The notes: generated from the letters alone by a model not told the origin. DNA of 64,000 nt from Paenibacillus sp. LHD-38 (GCF_031157315.1 NZ_JAVIFU010000027.1:1-64000); one strand, 5' to 3'. Numbered from the stretch's first letter, positions 16,150 through 25,576 are shown. Translations and numbers: made by a program.

Positions 16150-17034
16150 GTGCCGATCAAGAGCTACAAAAAATACATCTCGTTGTTAACATTCGTCGGA
16201 CCTGCTTTTATATTATATGCCATCTTCTTGCTTATTCCGACACTCGGGGGAATGTTCTACAGCTTTACGGATTGGAACGGCTTAAATCAAAATTACAGCT
16301 TTATTGGTATCGGAAATTTTATCGAGGCGCTTAAAGAGGATCCGGATTTTGTTGGATCGATCCTGTTTACTTTGAAGTATGTACTGTTTATGGTGGTGCT
16401 GCAAAATGTTTTTGCTTTGCTGCTAGCCGTCTTTATTGAATCTCGAAAAAAGAGCAAAGGCTTCTTCCGTACTATCTTCTTTATGCCAAACATGATCAGT
16501 ACAATCATAAGCGCATTCATGTGGACGTTTGTATTTGCACAGGTGCTGCCTCAGCTGGCGGAGAAGACAGCGCTTACGTTCCTGGACCAAGCGTGGATTG
16601 GCGATCCAAAAATCAGTTTCTTCTCGATATTGACCGTATCGCTTTGGAATGGCGTTGGCTATATGATGATTATCTATTTAGCCGGTTTGCAGGGCGTTCC
16701 GCAAAGCTTGAAGGAAGCAGCAGTCATTGACGGCGCAACCGCTTTCCAAACCTTCCGCAATGTAACGCTTCCGATGATTACACATGCGATTACGATTTGT
16801 TTCTTCCTTACCTTAAACGGTGCTTTTAAAGTGTTCGAGGTCGTGTACGGCTTAACAGGCGGCGGTCCTGGACGGAGCACGCAGGTCATTACGATGAATA
16901 TTTATGAGGAAGCTTTCTCGAATAACTTTCGGTACGGGTATGCAAGTGCCAAATCGGTCATTCTCTTTATCATTATTCTCGTATTTACATTGATCCAAAT
17001 TCAAGTCATGAAAAGAAGAGAGGTAGAAGCATGA
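16150..17034 (+). CDS. CUT1 sugar ABC importer permease (MalF-like)
   Basis: 294 residues with about six membrane segments (starting GPAFILYAIFLLIPTLGGMF). The cytoplasmic EAA loop is LKEAAVIDGATAFQTFRNVT, near residue 185, which docks on the ATPase. GTG at 16150 follows GAGAGGGGCGG at good spacing. It overlaps the next permease by 4 bp (ATGA). It forms the translocation channel with that protein. No ATPase gene is present in the operon, so a shared MsmX-type ATPase is expected. Confidence 0.93.
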   Translation: MPIKSYKKYISLLTFVGPAFILYAIFLLIPTLGGMFYSFTDWNGLNQNYSFIGIGNFIEALKEDPDFVGSILFTLKYVLFMVVLQNVFALLLAVFIESRKKSKGFFRTIFFMPNMISTIISAFMWTFVFAQVLPQLAEKTALTFLDQAWIGDPKISFFSILTVSLWNGVGYMMIIYLAGLQGVPQSLKEAAVIDGATAFQTFRNVTLPMITHAITICFFLTLNGAFKVFEVVYGLTGGGPGRSTQVITMNIYEEAFSNNFRYGYASAKSVILFIIILVFTLIQIQVMKRREVEA

Positions 17035-17858
17035 ATCAGAAAAAATCAACCTCCATTCTTATTACGGTTTTGCTGGCTATTGGAGCAGCCATCTCGTTCT
17101 TTCCAATTTATTTAGCTGTCATCAATTCATTCAAGACGCAAGGCGAAATGTTCGAATCATTTGTTTCGTTTCCCACAAGCTTTCAGTTCGATAATTATGT
17201 GAATGCTTTCCGCCAGCTCAATCTGCTTAACAGCACGCTCAACTCGATTATTATCTCTGTGCTCGGCATTGGGGGAATCATCCTTTGCGCATCATTGGCC
17301 GGCTATAAGCTTTCCCGGACGAGCGGGAAAATCAGCGGCATTATTTTCTTCTTGTTTATTTCATCGATGCTCGTACCTTTTCATTCCATAATGATTCCGT
17401 TGACAAGAATGGCCAAAGCCTTGTCTGTTCAGGGCAGTACGTACGGTCTTGCAATTATATACATTGGTCTCGGCGTCAATATGGCCATTTTCCTTTATCA
17501 CGGTTTTGTGAAATCGATTCCGAGAGAGCTGGAGGAAGCTGCTCAAATCGATGGCTGCAATGAATATCAAACCTTTTTCAAAATCATCTTCCCGCTGCTT
17601 GTTCCAATTACGGTAACGATCGCGATTTTGGACTTCCTTTGGATATGGAATGATTTCCTGCTGCCGCTGCTCATGCTGACGGACGTTGACAACTATACGC
17701 TGATCTTGTCTACTAACACGCTGTTCGGTGAGTATAATAAGGAATGGTCGCTCATCTTGGCCGCGCTCGTGCTGACGGCAATTCCAGTCATTATCATTTA
17801 TTCGTTCTTCCAAAAATTTATTATGCACGGCATTGCCGAAGGTGCCGTAAAAGGTTAA
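17031..17858 (+). CDS. CUT1 sugar ABC importer permease (MalG-like)
   Basis: 275 residues, six predicted membrane segments, an N-terminal ILITVLLAIGAAISFFPIYL segment and the EAA loop RELEEAAQIDGCNEYQTFFK, as in MalG-type subunits. It starts within the stop of the previous permease, so translation is coupled. It is followed 36 bp later by the GH42 gene in the same operon. Confidence 0.93.
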   Translation: MNQKKSTSILITVLLAIGAAISFFPIYLAVINSFKTQGEMFESFVSFPTSFQFDNYVNAFRQLNLLNSTLNSIIISVLGIGGIILCASLAGYKLSRTSGKISGIIFFLFISSMLVPFHSIMIPLTRMAKALSVQGSTYGLAIIYIGLGVNMAIFLYHGFVKSIPRELEEAAQIDGCNEYQTFFKIIFPLLVPITVTIAILDFLWIWNDFLLPLLMLTDVDNYTLILSTNTLFGEYNKEWSLILAALVLTAIPVIIIYSFFQKFIMHGIAEGAVKG

Positions 17859-17894
17859 CCTACGTCAAATCCAGCTGAAGAAGGAGCTCTTACG

Positions 17895-19892
17895 ATGGAA
17901 AAATTGTTGTACGGCGTTGCCTATTACGACGAATATATGCCTTATGAGCGATTAGATGAAGATATTCGGATGATGAAAGAAGCAGGCATAAACGTCGTTC
18001 GGATTGCTGAATCGACTTGGAGCACGCATGAGCCGCAAAACGGCGTGTTTGACTTCTCTTCCGTCGATAAGGTGCTGGACGCTATGCATAAGGCCGGCAT
18101 TGCCGTGATTGTCGGAACGCCGACCTATGCCGTGCCTGCTTGGATGGTAAAAGAGCATCCAGACGTGCTCGCGATTACCGCCAAAGGACCTGGCAAATAC
18201 GGTGCGCGTCAAATTATGGACATTACGAACCCGGCCTACCTCTTTTATTCGGAGCGGATTATACGCAAGCTGATTAGCCGCGTGAGCACTCATCCAGCCG
18301 TTATTGGTTATCAAACGGATAATGAAACGAAGCATTATGAAACAGCGGGGCCGAATGTCCAGCTGCAATTCGTTAAATATATGCGGGAGAGCTATGGCAC
18401 GCTTGAGCGCGTGAATCAGCTGTTCGGACTGGATTATTGGAGCAATCGCATCAACAGCTGGGAGGAATTCCCTTCCATTGTCGGTACGATCAATGGCAGC
18501 CTTGGCGCGGAGTTCGCAAAGTTCCAGCGTAAGCTGGTGAATGATTTTCTCGCATGGCAGGTTGCCCTTGTAAATGAATATAAGCAGCCGGGACAATTCG
18601 TCACGCAAAACTTTGATTTTGAATGGCGCGGTTATTCGTTTGGCGTCCAGCCTTCCGTTGATCATTTTGCTGCCTCTGAGCCCTTCGATATTGCAGGCGT
18701 CGATATTTATCATCCCTCTCAGGATGATTTAACGGGGATTGAGATTTCATTTGGCGGCGATATGACGCGTTCTCTGAAAAACAGCAACTACTTGGTTCTC
18801 GAGACGCAAGCGCAGGCGTTTCCGCATTGGACGCCGTATCCTGGCCAATTGCGGCTGCAAGCGTTCAGCCATCTCGCATCCGGGGCGAATATGGTCGCTT
18901 ATTGGCACTGGCATTCCATCCATAATTCATTTGAAACGTACTGGAAAGGTCTATTAAGCCATGATCTAAAGCCTAATCCGGTTTATAACGAGGCGATGAC
19001 GGTCGGAGCCGATTTTGCTAGGCTCAGCGAAAAACTCGTTAACTTGAAGAAGCGCAATCAGGTTGCCGTTATGGTAAGCAATGAAGCGTTGTCCGCGATG
19101 GAATGGTTTAAGCTGCCAGACGGAAAAATCTATAATGACGTCGTTCGCGCCTTGTATGATGAATTGTATAAATTAAATGTCGAGGTTGATTTTATTCAGC
19201 CGTCATTTGAGCAGTTGGATAAATATAAGCTGATTATTGTTCCAGCGCTCTACGCGGCACCTACTGAAGATTTGGAGAGGCTTAACGCTTATGTTAGCGG
19301 GGGCGGCCATGTCATCTATACGTTCAAATGCGGATTTACAGATGAGGTCGTAAAAGTTCGCGATACTGCGCAGCCTGGCATCATTAACGAGGCATGCGGG
19401 ATCACATACAGCTTGTTCGTGAAGCCAAATCAGGTTGGCCTGAAAGGGAAGCTGATTAAGGAGAGCGACGAGCTTGGCTCCGTTGAGATGTGGATGGAGC
19501 TCATCACGCCAACGACGGCCGAGGTGCTGGCTTATTATGAGCATGCGCAGTGGGGTGAATATGCAGCCGTTACGCGAAATGAATATGGTAAAGGGACGGC
19601 AACCTATATCGGATGCATGCCAAGCTCAGAAATCGTGAGCAGAGTATTAAGCGGCGCGGTTCGTGAAGCGGGATTATGGGGCGCGGAGCAGGAGCTTGCA
19701 TTCCCGGTTATCGTGAAAACGGGTGTCAATGGCAACGAGCAGACCATCCGATATTATTTCAACTACTCCGAAAATGCGGTTTCCTTTAACTATAGTCATC
19801 CGAGCGGCAAAGAGCTGTTGTCAGACCGAAGCATATCGAGTGGAGAGTCATTGGATCTGGCGCCTTGGAGTTTTGCAATTATTGAAGAGTAA
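17895..19892 (+). CDS. GH42 beta-galactosidase, cytoplasmic
   Basis: 665 residues, the usual GH42 length, with no signal peptide. The TIM barrel spans about 1-370, with acid/base Glu144 in YQTDNETKH and nucleophile Glu303 in LVLETQAQ. A trimerisation-type domain follows (LIIVPALYAAPTEDLERLNA at about 440), then a small C-terminal beta domain. It hydrolyses terminal beta-galactose from imported oligosaccharides such as galacto-oligosaccharides or galactan fragments. An AAGGAG site lies 8 bases before the ATG. It is the last gene of the binding-protein/permease operon; a terminator follows. An arabinosidase-like preference is possible but less likely. Confidence 0.92.
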   Translation: MEKLLYGVAYYDEYMPYERLDEDIRMMKEAGINVVRIAESTWSTHEPQNGVFDFSSVDKVLDAMHKAGIAVIVGTPTYAVPAWMVKEHPDVLAITAKGPGKYGARQIMDITNPAYLFYSERIIRKLISRVSTHPAVIGYQTDNETKHYETAGPNVQLQFVKYMRESYGTLERVNQLFGLDYWSNRINSWEEFPSIVGTINGSLGAEFAKFQRKLVNDFLAWQVALVNEYKQPGQFVTQNFDFEWRGYSFGVQPSVDHFAASEPFDIAGVDIYHPSQDDLTGIEISFGGDMTRSLKNSNYLVLETQAQAFPHWTPYPGQLRLQAFSHLASGANMVAYWHWHSIHNSFETYWKGLLSHDLKPNPVYNEAMTVGADFARLSEKLVNLKKRNQVAVMVSNEALSAMEWFKLPDGKIYNDVVRALYDELYKLNVEVDFIQPSFEQLDKYKLIIVPALYAAPTEDLERLNAYVSGGGHVIYTFKCGFTDEVVKVRDTAQPGIINEACGITYSLFVKPNQVGLKGKLIKESDELGSVEMWMELITPTTAEVLAYYEHAQWGEYAAVTRNEYGKGTATYIGCMPSSEIVSRVLSGAVREAGLWGAEQELAFPVIVKTGVNGNEQTIRYYFNYSENAVSFNYSHPSGKELLSDRSISSGESLDLAPWSFAIIEE

Positions 19893-19901
19893 TGAAAGAA
19901 T

Positions 19902-19938
19902 AAGGTTGAGGCGAGCATGACTTGCTTCAACCTTTTTT
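19902..19938 (+). terminator. Rho-independent terminator of the importer/GH42 operon
   Basis: AAGGTTGA pairs with TCAACCTT around a 15-base loop and runs into six T. Confidence 0.8.
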
Positions 19939-19985
19939 GCGTATGCTAATGCTCAAAAACATACTTTGATACCATTGTGCTATAC

Positions 19986-20030
19986 TTGACGGAATTAAAT
20001 TACTTATGTATCATTACTTACTATAAGTAA
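19986..20030 (+). promoter_or_regulatory. Promoter and HxlR/YodB-like operator of the LLM oxidoreductase gene
   Basis: TTGACG at 19986 and TATCAT at 20009 are 17 bases apart. Directly after the -10, at 20015-20030, lies TACTTACTATAAGTAA, part of a longer dyad TTACTT/AAGTAA. A nearly identical 16-mer lies just after the -10 of the azoreductase gene (31301). The form resembles operators of redox- or quinone-sensing HxlR-type repressors; the regulator assignment is inference. Confidence 0.6.
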
Positions 20031-20077
20031 CTTAGGTGCGAGCAAAGCGTTATGTTTCAGCGCTTGAATAGATTAGT

Positions 20078-21208
20078 ATGAAAGTGGTGTTTGTCATCAA
20101 AGAGGATACACATTCAGAAGGCTTACTTCGCACAGAGAAGCAGCCTGGCGATTTTGAATTTGGTATTTATACGTTGGGTGATCTTAGTCCAAGTCCCGTT
20201 AATGGAAAAATGCCAAATGCGAGAGAACGAATAAAAGAGATTATAGCGGCCGCACGGCTCGCCGATGAGGCCGGCATCGATATTTTTGGCGTGGGTGAGC
20301 ATCACCGATTGGACTTTGTGATTTCATCTCCCCCTGTTGTACTTGCGGCAGTTGCGCAAGCAACAAAAAACATTCGGTTAACAAGCGCAACGACTGTACT
20401 TGGCACGTCTGATCCGGTTAGGGTATTTGAGGATTTCTCGACTTTGGATTTGTTGTCGGACGGGAGAGCGGAAATCATTGCGGGCCGCGGAGCGTATGTC
20501 GAGTCTTTCCCGTTATTTGGCTTTGAGCTGACTGACTATAAGGCCCTGTTTCTAGAGAAGCTTGGCATGCTGCTGGAATTGAACAAGAACGAGCGAGTAA
20601 CTTGGGACGGCTATTACCGGACAGCGCTGCAAAATGCGGAAATTGCACCACGTCCAGTGCAGCCTGTCTTGCCCGTTTGGGTCGGAGTCGGAGGCACTCC
20701 GCAAAGCGCGGAGCTGGCCGGAAATTTAGGGGCAGGCATGGCACTCGCGTTACTAGGCGGCGACCCTGCGCGGTTTAAGCCGCTCGTTGATGTATACCGA
20801 AACGCAGGCTTTCAGGCTGGCCACAAGCCGGATGCGCTTAAGGTCGCGATTACAAGTCATGGCTATATCGCGAAGACCGCCGAACAGGCAAAAAACGAAT
20901 ACTATCCCTATTATGCGAATTATGTGAGCCGGTTCATGGGCGGGGATGCCAGGGGCGAAAAGCTCACGCGTGAGCAATTCGAGCTGATGGCAAACCCGAT
21001 CAGCGCATTGGCAGTGGGAAGCCCGGAGCAGCTGGTGGAGAAGATATTAGCGCAGCATGAGCTGTTTGGGCATAATCGCTTTATGGCCCAGTTCGATATC
21101 GGCGGAATCCCTTATGCTAAGGTAGCAGAATCGATAGAGCTGTTGGCGGCAAAGGTAGTACCGAATGTTCGCAGAGAGCTGCGGAAATCAGCGATGCAAA
21201 CCGTGTAA
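20078..21208 (+). CDS. LLM-class flavin-dependent oxidoreductase (luciferase-like)
   Basis: 376 residues with the bacterial-luciferase-like TIM barrel: EFGIYTLGDL near 28, GVGEHHRLDF near 74, LTSATTVLGTSDPVRVFEDF, RAEIIAGRGAYVESFPLFG, and VWVGVGGTPQSAELAGNLGA near 200. Such enzymes use FMNH2 from a partner reductase to oxidise small molecules. The ATG at 20078 has only a weak ribosome site. The first ~24 residues before the canonical EFGIY strand are an extra segment, but no later start exists. It is monocistronic between its own promoter and a terminator. The operator it shares with azoreductase suggests induction by quinones or other electrophiles rather than by sugar. Confidence 0.88.
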   Translation: MKVVFVIKEDTHSEGLLRTEKQPGDFEFGIYTLGDLSPSPVNGKMPNARERIKEIIAAARLADEAGIDIFGVGEHHRLDFVISSPPVVLAAVAQATKNIRLTSATTVLGTSDPVRVFEDFSTLDLLSDGRAEIIAGRGAYVESFPLFGFELTDYKALFLEKLGMLLELNKNERVTWDGYYRTALQNAEIAPRPVQPVLPVWVGVGGTPQSAELAGNLGAGMALALLGGDPARFKPLVDVYRNAGFQAGHKPDALKVAITSHGYIAKTAEQAKNEYYPYYANYVSRFMGGDARGEKLTREQFELMANPISALAVGSPEQLVEKILAQHELFGHNRFMAQFDIGGIPYAKVAESIELLAAKVVPNVRRELRKSAMQTV

Positions 21209-21216
21209 TATATACA

Positions 21217-21259
21217 AGACTGGTTACAGCCATCATAATGGCTGCTGCCGGTCTTTTTT
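21217..21259 (+). terminator. Rho-independent terminator after the LLM gene
   Basis: AGACTGG ... CCGGTCT outer arms with inner CAGCCAT / ATGGCTG, then six T. Confidence 0.8.
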
Positions 21260-21430
21260 GTTTTACGGTATCGGACGGCGAGAGCTATCTATGTTTAAAT
21301 AAGCAGTCATAGTATATGTCCCATTTGGTTCATTTTTTATTCGGAACGAGGCTCATTTCGTTATTCATTTCAACTACGGGGCGTACTATACTCGGGTTAT
21401 TAGATGGCTAAATAGGAATAGGAGTGTTCT

Positions 21431-23044
21431 ATGATGGAATTTATAGATCTATTAACCAATCCGGACAATGTTGAAATTGAATTGGACGGCGGCTGGATTC
21501 GCGGTGTTTATCGTTCGCGAGAATGGTGCGCAGGAGAGATAGTCGTTACTTGTAAGGTAGAAGCAGGAAGGATGAGCGTTCAATTAAATGCGGGCCAAAC
21601 GCCGGTAAGGCGTCTTCACCTACGATGGAAAAGAGAGCTTGGCGGTCCCGTGCAAGTATTAGGCGATCACTGGGAACGCGGATACGGTGACATGGAGTGG
21701 AGAGGACTGGTTGCAGAACGCGAAATGCCTTGGTACTTTCTGCTTTCAGGGGGCGGACGGACGGACGGCTATGGCGTAGAAACAGGAACGAGCTCCTTTT
21801 GCTACTGGCAGGCGGATGCGGGCGGCATAAGCCTAACACTCGATGTGCGCTGTGGAGAAGCTGGCGTCCTGCTTGGAGCACGGACGCTGGAAGCAGCAGT
21901 AATCGTGACAAGACGGGGCTTAGAGAACGAGACGGCATTTCAAGCAGCGACAGCCTTCTGTCAAACGATGTGCAACAAACCGCTGCTGCCCCAGCAGCCG
22001 GTATATGGCGGGAACAATTGGTATTATGCTTACGGAAAAAGCTCGACGGCAGATATGCTAGCAGATTCGGAGCGTGTGTCGAGCTGGGCGTCTTCGACAG
22101 AAAACCGTCCCTTTATGGTCATTGATGACGGCTGGCAGCTTTGCAGCGGAGGCGGAAGCTGTAACGGCGGGCCTTGGGAGCCTAATTATTTGTTTTCCGA
22201 TATGCAGCAGCTAGCCAGCGATATGAAAGAGCTTGGGGTTCGTCCTGGTATTTGGTGCCGGCCGCTCTTAGTCGCTAACAGCATTCCTTATCACTGGAGA
22301 CGATATGGGAGCCAGCAGGGCGGTATTTTTTTGGATCCAAGCGAACCGGATGTGCTCGATTACGTAGGCAATGAAATCCGCAAGCTGCATGATTGGGGCT
22401 ATGAGCTCATCAAACATGATTTCTCTACCTTTGATATATTCGGCAAATGGGGGTTTGAAATGGGAGCCTCATTAAGCTCGCATGGATTAGCCTTCTCTGA
22501 CCAAACGAAGACGACTGCTGAAATTATCGTTGCTTTGTACGAGAAAATTACCGAAGCATCCGGAGACAGCCTGATTATTGGCTGTAATACGGTTGGCCAT
22601 TTAGCAGCAGGCGTAGTTGAAATTCAGCGAACCGGAGATGATACGAGCGGGAAGGAGTGGGAGCGCACCCGCAAAATGGGAGTCAACACGCTAGCTTTCC
22701 GCATGCCGCAGCATAATACCTTCTTTGCCGCAGATGCGGACTGCGTAGGCTTGACGCAGGATGTTCCATGGAGCTTGAACAAACAATGGCTGGAGTTGCT
22801 TTCAGAGAGCGGGACACCGCTGTTTGTTTCCGCGGATCCAAGCGCGATCGGAGCGGAGCAGGAGGCAGCGATCCGCAGAGCGTTCGAGCATGCAGCGAAG
22901 CCCCTGCCTTCTGCCGAGCCGCTTGATTGGCTTGAAGATCGCTGCCCTTCGCGCTGGAAGCTGGCAGGTGAGGAACGACGTTTCGATTGGTATGGGGATC
23001 GTGGTGTGCAGCTGAACATGCGTCCTGAACTTATTCTAAGGTAG
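21431..23044 (+). CDS. Clan GH-D alpha-galactosidase-like enzyme (GH36 type), cytoplasmic
   Basis: 537 residues, no signal peptide. An N-terminal beta-sandwich (1-185) is followed by a TIM barrel starting VYGGNNWYYAYGK at about 191. FMVIDDGWQ at about 228, nucleophile Asp330 in LIKHDFST and acid/base Asp403/404 in QRTGDDTSG are all clan GH-D hallmarks. It should remove alpha-galactose from melibiose- or raffinose-type sugars. At 537 residues it is shorter than classical GH36 proteins (about 700), so it belongs to a compact subgroup. AGGAGTG lies 7 bases before the ATG. Its 3' end overlaps the convergent AraC gene by 14 bp. With the GH4 gene beyond that regulator it forms an alpha-galactoside set. 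Confidence 0.87.
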   Translation: MMEFIDLLTNPDNVEIELDGGWIRGVYRSREWCAGEIVVTCKVEAGRMSVQLNAGQTPVRRLHLRWKRELGGPVQVLGDHWERGYGDMEWRGLVAEREMPWYFLLSGGGRTDGYGVETGTSSFCYWQADAGGISLTLDVRCGEAGVLLGARTLEAAVIVTRRGLENETAFQAATAFCQTMCNKPLLPQQPVYGGNNWYYAYGKSSTADMLADSERVSSWASSTENRPFMVIDDGWQLCSGGGSCNGGPWEPNYLFSDMQQLASDMKELGVRPGIWCRPLLVANSIPYHWRRYGSQQGGIFLDPSEPDVLDYVGNEIRKLHDWGYELIKHDFSTFDIFGKWGFEMGASLSSHGLAFSDQTKTTAEIIVALYEKITEASGDSLIIGCNTVGHLAAGVVEIQRTGDDTSGKEWERTRKMGVNTLAFRMPQHNTFFAADADCVGLTQDVPWSLNKQWLELLSESGTPLFVSADPSAIGAEQEAAIRRAFEHAAKPLPSAEPLDWLEDRCPSRWKLAGEERRFDWYGDRGVQLNMRPELILR

Positions 23045-23981
23045 CTTTCGCATGTGGGCGCTGCCTATCACCCGAATAAGACTCGACTTCGAGCGGAGTT
23101 AAATAGCTGATTGTTGAATGCTGCTGCTTGCGGTATGCGCCAGGAGTCAATCCCGTCCATTTGGCAAACTGCCGAATGAAGCTCTGCGCGTTCTCGAAGC
23201 CGATTCGATAAGCAATCTCTTCAAGAGGGACGTTTTGCATAACAAGCATATGCATGGCTTCCTGCTGCCGAATAATCGATAAATATTGGCGGGGGGACAT
23301 CCCGTACGCCTGCTGAAAGACACGGCCGCTATGTCTGCGGCTGATGCCAAGCTTGGCTGAAATGGTCTCCAGCCAGTTGCTTGTGGAGGAGTCTGCCCCT
23401 ATTTCTTTGAATGTGCTGAGCAAGGCTTCGATTTCTCTTGCGATATGATCCGCAAGCGGTTGTTCCGGTGTATCGAAAGAGGCGATTGGAGCTTCTTTGC
23501 TAATATGTTCTTCCAAATGAACGAGCATGGTGTTGCAGAGCATAAACACGCGATGCGTGGAAGATCCCTGCTGAAGGCTCGTTAGCAGATCCGCGAGCAG
23601 CGGACGCAGCAGCTGATTAAGCGGATGCTCGCTCGTAAACAGATGCTCGCCGCTTTTCCGGAACGCATACAGAAGCTTACTGTCTACATTTTGAATATGG
23701 ATGACAAAATAACTCATCGGCTGCGGCTGCTCGGCCAGAAAGTTATGCAGCTTCATGGGAGGAATGAGCAAGATGTCGCCTTCCCGCTGTACAAGCCGTT
23801 TATTTCCGATATGCGCGGTTTGCTCGCCTTTCAAGACCAAATTGATTTCGAGCAAACGATGATGCAGATGAGGCTCGCATACGGGGCCTTGTTTCACCTG
23901 ATAGGTATGCATGCCGTATAGGAAAAGTTGTTCTTTATAGTTTGGAAACGATTGATTAGGCGTGGAGAGCGGATGGCTCAT
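23031..23981 (-). CDS. AraC-family regulator with cupin domain
   Basis: About 316 residues. The N-terminal cupin (HLHHRLLEINLVLKGEQTAH) carries the sugar-sensing fold, and the C-terminus has the AraC tandem helix-turn-helix (ISAKLGISRRHSGRVFQQAY, VPLEEIAYRIGFENAQSFIR) and ends with a GLTPGAYRK motif. The ATG at 23981 is preferred, since GGAAGGA lies just upstream; the longer TTG start at 23996 sits before that site. It is divergent from the GH4 gene (gap 96 bp) and convergent with the GH36-type gene, so it probably activates these alpha-galactosidase genes. Confidence 0.9.
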   Translation of the reverse strand: MSHPLSTPNQSFPNYKEQLFLYGMHTYQVKQGPVCEPHLHHRLLEINLVLKGEQTAHIGNKRLVQREGDILLIPPMKLHNFLAEQPQPMSYFVIHIQNVDSKLLYAFRKSGEHLFTSEHPLNQLLRPLLADLLTSLQQGSSTHRVFMLCNTMLVHLEEHISKEAPIASFDTPEQPLADHIAREIEALLSTFKEIGADSSTSNWLETISAKLGISRRHSGRVFQQAYGMSPRQYLSIIRQQEAMHMLVMQNVPLEEIAYRIGFENAQSFIRQFAKWTGLTPGAYRKQQHSTISYLTPLEVESYSGDRQRPHAKATLE

Positions 23982-24077
23982 AATAGCTCCTTCCAAGACG
24001 AATGATTTCCTGACTGTATTATCTCTCTTACTCTAATAAATTTGCAAACCATTCCCATGGGAGGAAGCGATTATTTT

Positions 24078-25400
24078 ATGAAAATCGTATTGATTGGCGG
24101 TGGCAGCTTCGTATTTGCACCCACCGTTCTGGAAGACATTATTGTGAAGCAAAGATTAACAGGCTGCGAGCTCGTACTAGTTGACCCTAATCTCGAAGCG
24201 GCGGAAGCTATGGCTGCTGCGGCAAGACATATCGCAGGCGAATTAAAGGTCGCCATGCGTACCTCTGCAACCTCCAATCGCCGCGAAGCGCTGGCCGGCG
24301 CGCAATTTGTAATCATATCCGCGTCTGTGCAGGGTGCGCACCGCTGGCAGATTGATTATGACATTTTATCGGCGTTAGGCATGGCTGACCAAGCAAGAGA
24401 ATGCGGCGGGATGGGAGGCTTGATGAATGGATTCCGTTCGATCACGCTGCTTATGGACATTTGCCGTGACATGGAGGAGCTGTGTCCGGAAGCCTGGATT
24501 TTGGATGTTACCAATCCAATGCCTCGCGTGGTGACTGCTGTTGCGCGTTACTCGACGATTCGCATCGCCGGTTTTTGCAACATTGCATACCGGGGAGCGG
24601 AAGGGTACACGTTTTTACCAAAGCTGCTCGGCAGAAAGGCTGCTGACGTATCTATCGTATCTGCGGGACTGAATCATTTTGCATGGCTGCTGCAAATAAC
24701 GGACAATGCTACGGGTGAGGATCTTCTTCCGGGACTGAGGGCATATATTGAGGAAGGCAGCTGGGCGGAGCAGGACGAAGAAACCCGGCGAGAGCTGCGA
24801 ATCATGAAGCGCTGGCTGGAAGAATACGGTGCGATCGCTGCCGGTCATGCGGATCATCATGCGGAGTACCTGCCGCCGCAGAGGGATATTCATTACACGA
24901 CGAGTCCTCCGTACCACGGCTCTGCTGAAGAGCGCAGCAGGAGGATGGAGGAATTGCGGCAGATCGGAGCTGGCGGAGTGAATTGGAATAGCTTGTTCGA
25001 GCATGGAAGCTGGGAGCATCCTGTTCTACTCGAGCTGGCGCTGCATTCGGGCGGAGAGCTGTCGCTTGATATTTTGAATGTAAAGAATGAAGGCGCAATT
25101 CCAGGGCTGCCGGCAGACCGTATTGTTGAGGTGCCCGTTAAAGTGTCAAACCGCACCATTTTGCCGCTTGCTGTTCCAGCTCTGCCGGACAAACTTCTCG
25201 AGCTATGCCGAGCGGTTTCCGACGTTCACGAGCTCGTTGCCGAAGCCGCCGTTACAGGAAGCAGGGAGATTGCGAAACTAGCGATTGACGCAGATCCTGC
25301 TATCGTGAATAAAGCTGTCGCGTATACGGCTCTGGAACAAATGCTTGAGGCGCATGCGGACTTATTGCCGCAGTTTAATGGTTCTAAACAATGTTTCTAA
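24078..25400 (+). CDS. GH4 family NAD+-dependent glycosidase (alpha-galactosidase/alpha-glucosidase-like)
   Basis: About 440 residues. The Rossmann start KIVLIGGGSFVFAP binds NAD+. Mn2+ ligands are seen as Cys167 in GFCNIAYRG and His200 in AGLNHFAWL, and VTNPMPRV at about 144 is the usual substrate/NAD loop. GH4 enzymes use an oxidation-elimination-hydration cycle with NAD+ and Mn2+ rather than acid/base hydrolysis. The MelA-type (alpha-galactosidase) group is most likely, given the neighbouring GH36-type gene, but alpha-glucosidase or alpha-galacturonidase activity is possible. Start ATG 24078 follows GGGAGGA at 24059-24065. A terminator follows the stop. Confidence 0.9.
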   Translation: MKIVLIGGGSFVFAPTVLEDIIVKQRLTGCELVLVDPNLEAAEAMAAAARHIAGELKVAMRTSATSNRREALAGAQFVIISASVQGAHRWQIDYDILSALGMADQARECGGMGGLMNGFRSITLLMDICRDMEELCPEAWILDVTNPMPRVVTAVARYSTIRIAGFCNIAYRGAEGYTFLPKLLGRKAADVSIVSAGLNHFAWLLQITDNATGEDLLPGLRAYIEEGSWAEQDEETRRELRIMKRWLEEYGAIAAGHADHHAEYLPPQRDIHYTTSPPYHGSAEERSRRMEELRQIGAGGVNWNSLFEHGSWEHPVLLELALHSGGELSLDILNVKNEGAIPGLPADRIVEVPVKVSNRTILPLAVPALPDKLLELCRAVSDVHELVAEAAVTGSREIAKLAIDADPAIVNKAVAYTALEQMLEAHADLLPQFNGSKQCF

Positions 25401-25432
25401 ACAAATCTTCGAGTCTAATTTTAAGCAATGGT

Positions 25433-25474
25433 AAGCCGAGGTTCTCTAGCAGAGAATATCGGCTTTCTTTTTTT
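25433..25474 (+). terminator. Rho-independent terminator after GH4
   Basis: AGCCGA / TCGGCT outer arms with GTTCTCT-AGC-AGAGAAT inside, then a T-rich run leading straight into the structured element. Confidence 0.85.
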
Positions 25475-25476
25475 AA

Positions 25477-25576
25477 TATATAAGAATTTATAAGTTTCAC
25501 TTATAAATGTGCTTATATATCACCGCGAAACGTCAGCTTTTGCCAAAGAGGACGGCGACAGCCGTTTACGCTTGTG
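25477..25576 (+). repeat. Structured intergenic element, copy 2
   Basis: Same layout as 10001-10099. The hairpin reads TATATAAG, A, ATTTATAAGT, TTC, ACTTATAAAT, GTG, CTTATATA. Against copy 1 the inner arm has T-to-A on the left and A-to-T at the paired position on the right, keeping the base pair. The GCG-AAACG and CGTTT-ACGC pairing and the ACGGC/GCCGT stem are conserved. It lies 94 bp before the chorismate mutase gene. Confidence 0.75.

Noticed and set aside
23031..23044. Frameshift or fusion at the GH36/AraC junction
   Set aside because: The genes are convergent with a simple 14-bp overlap of intact 3' ends.
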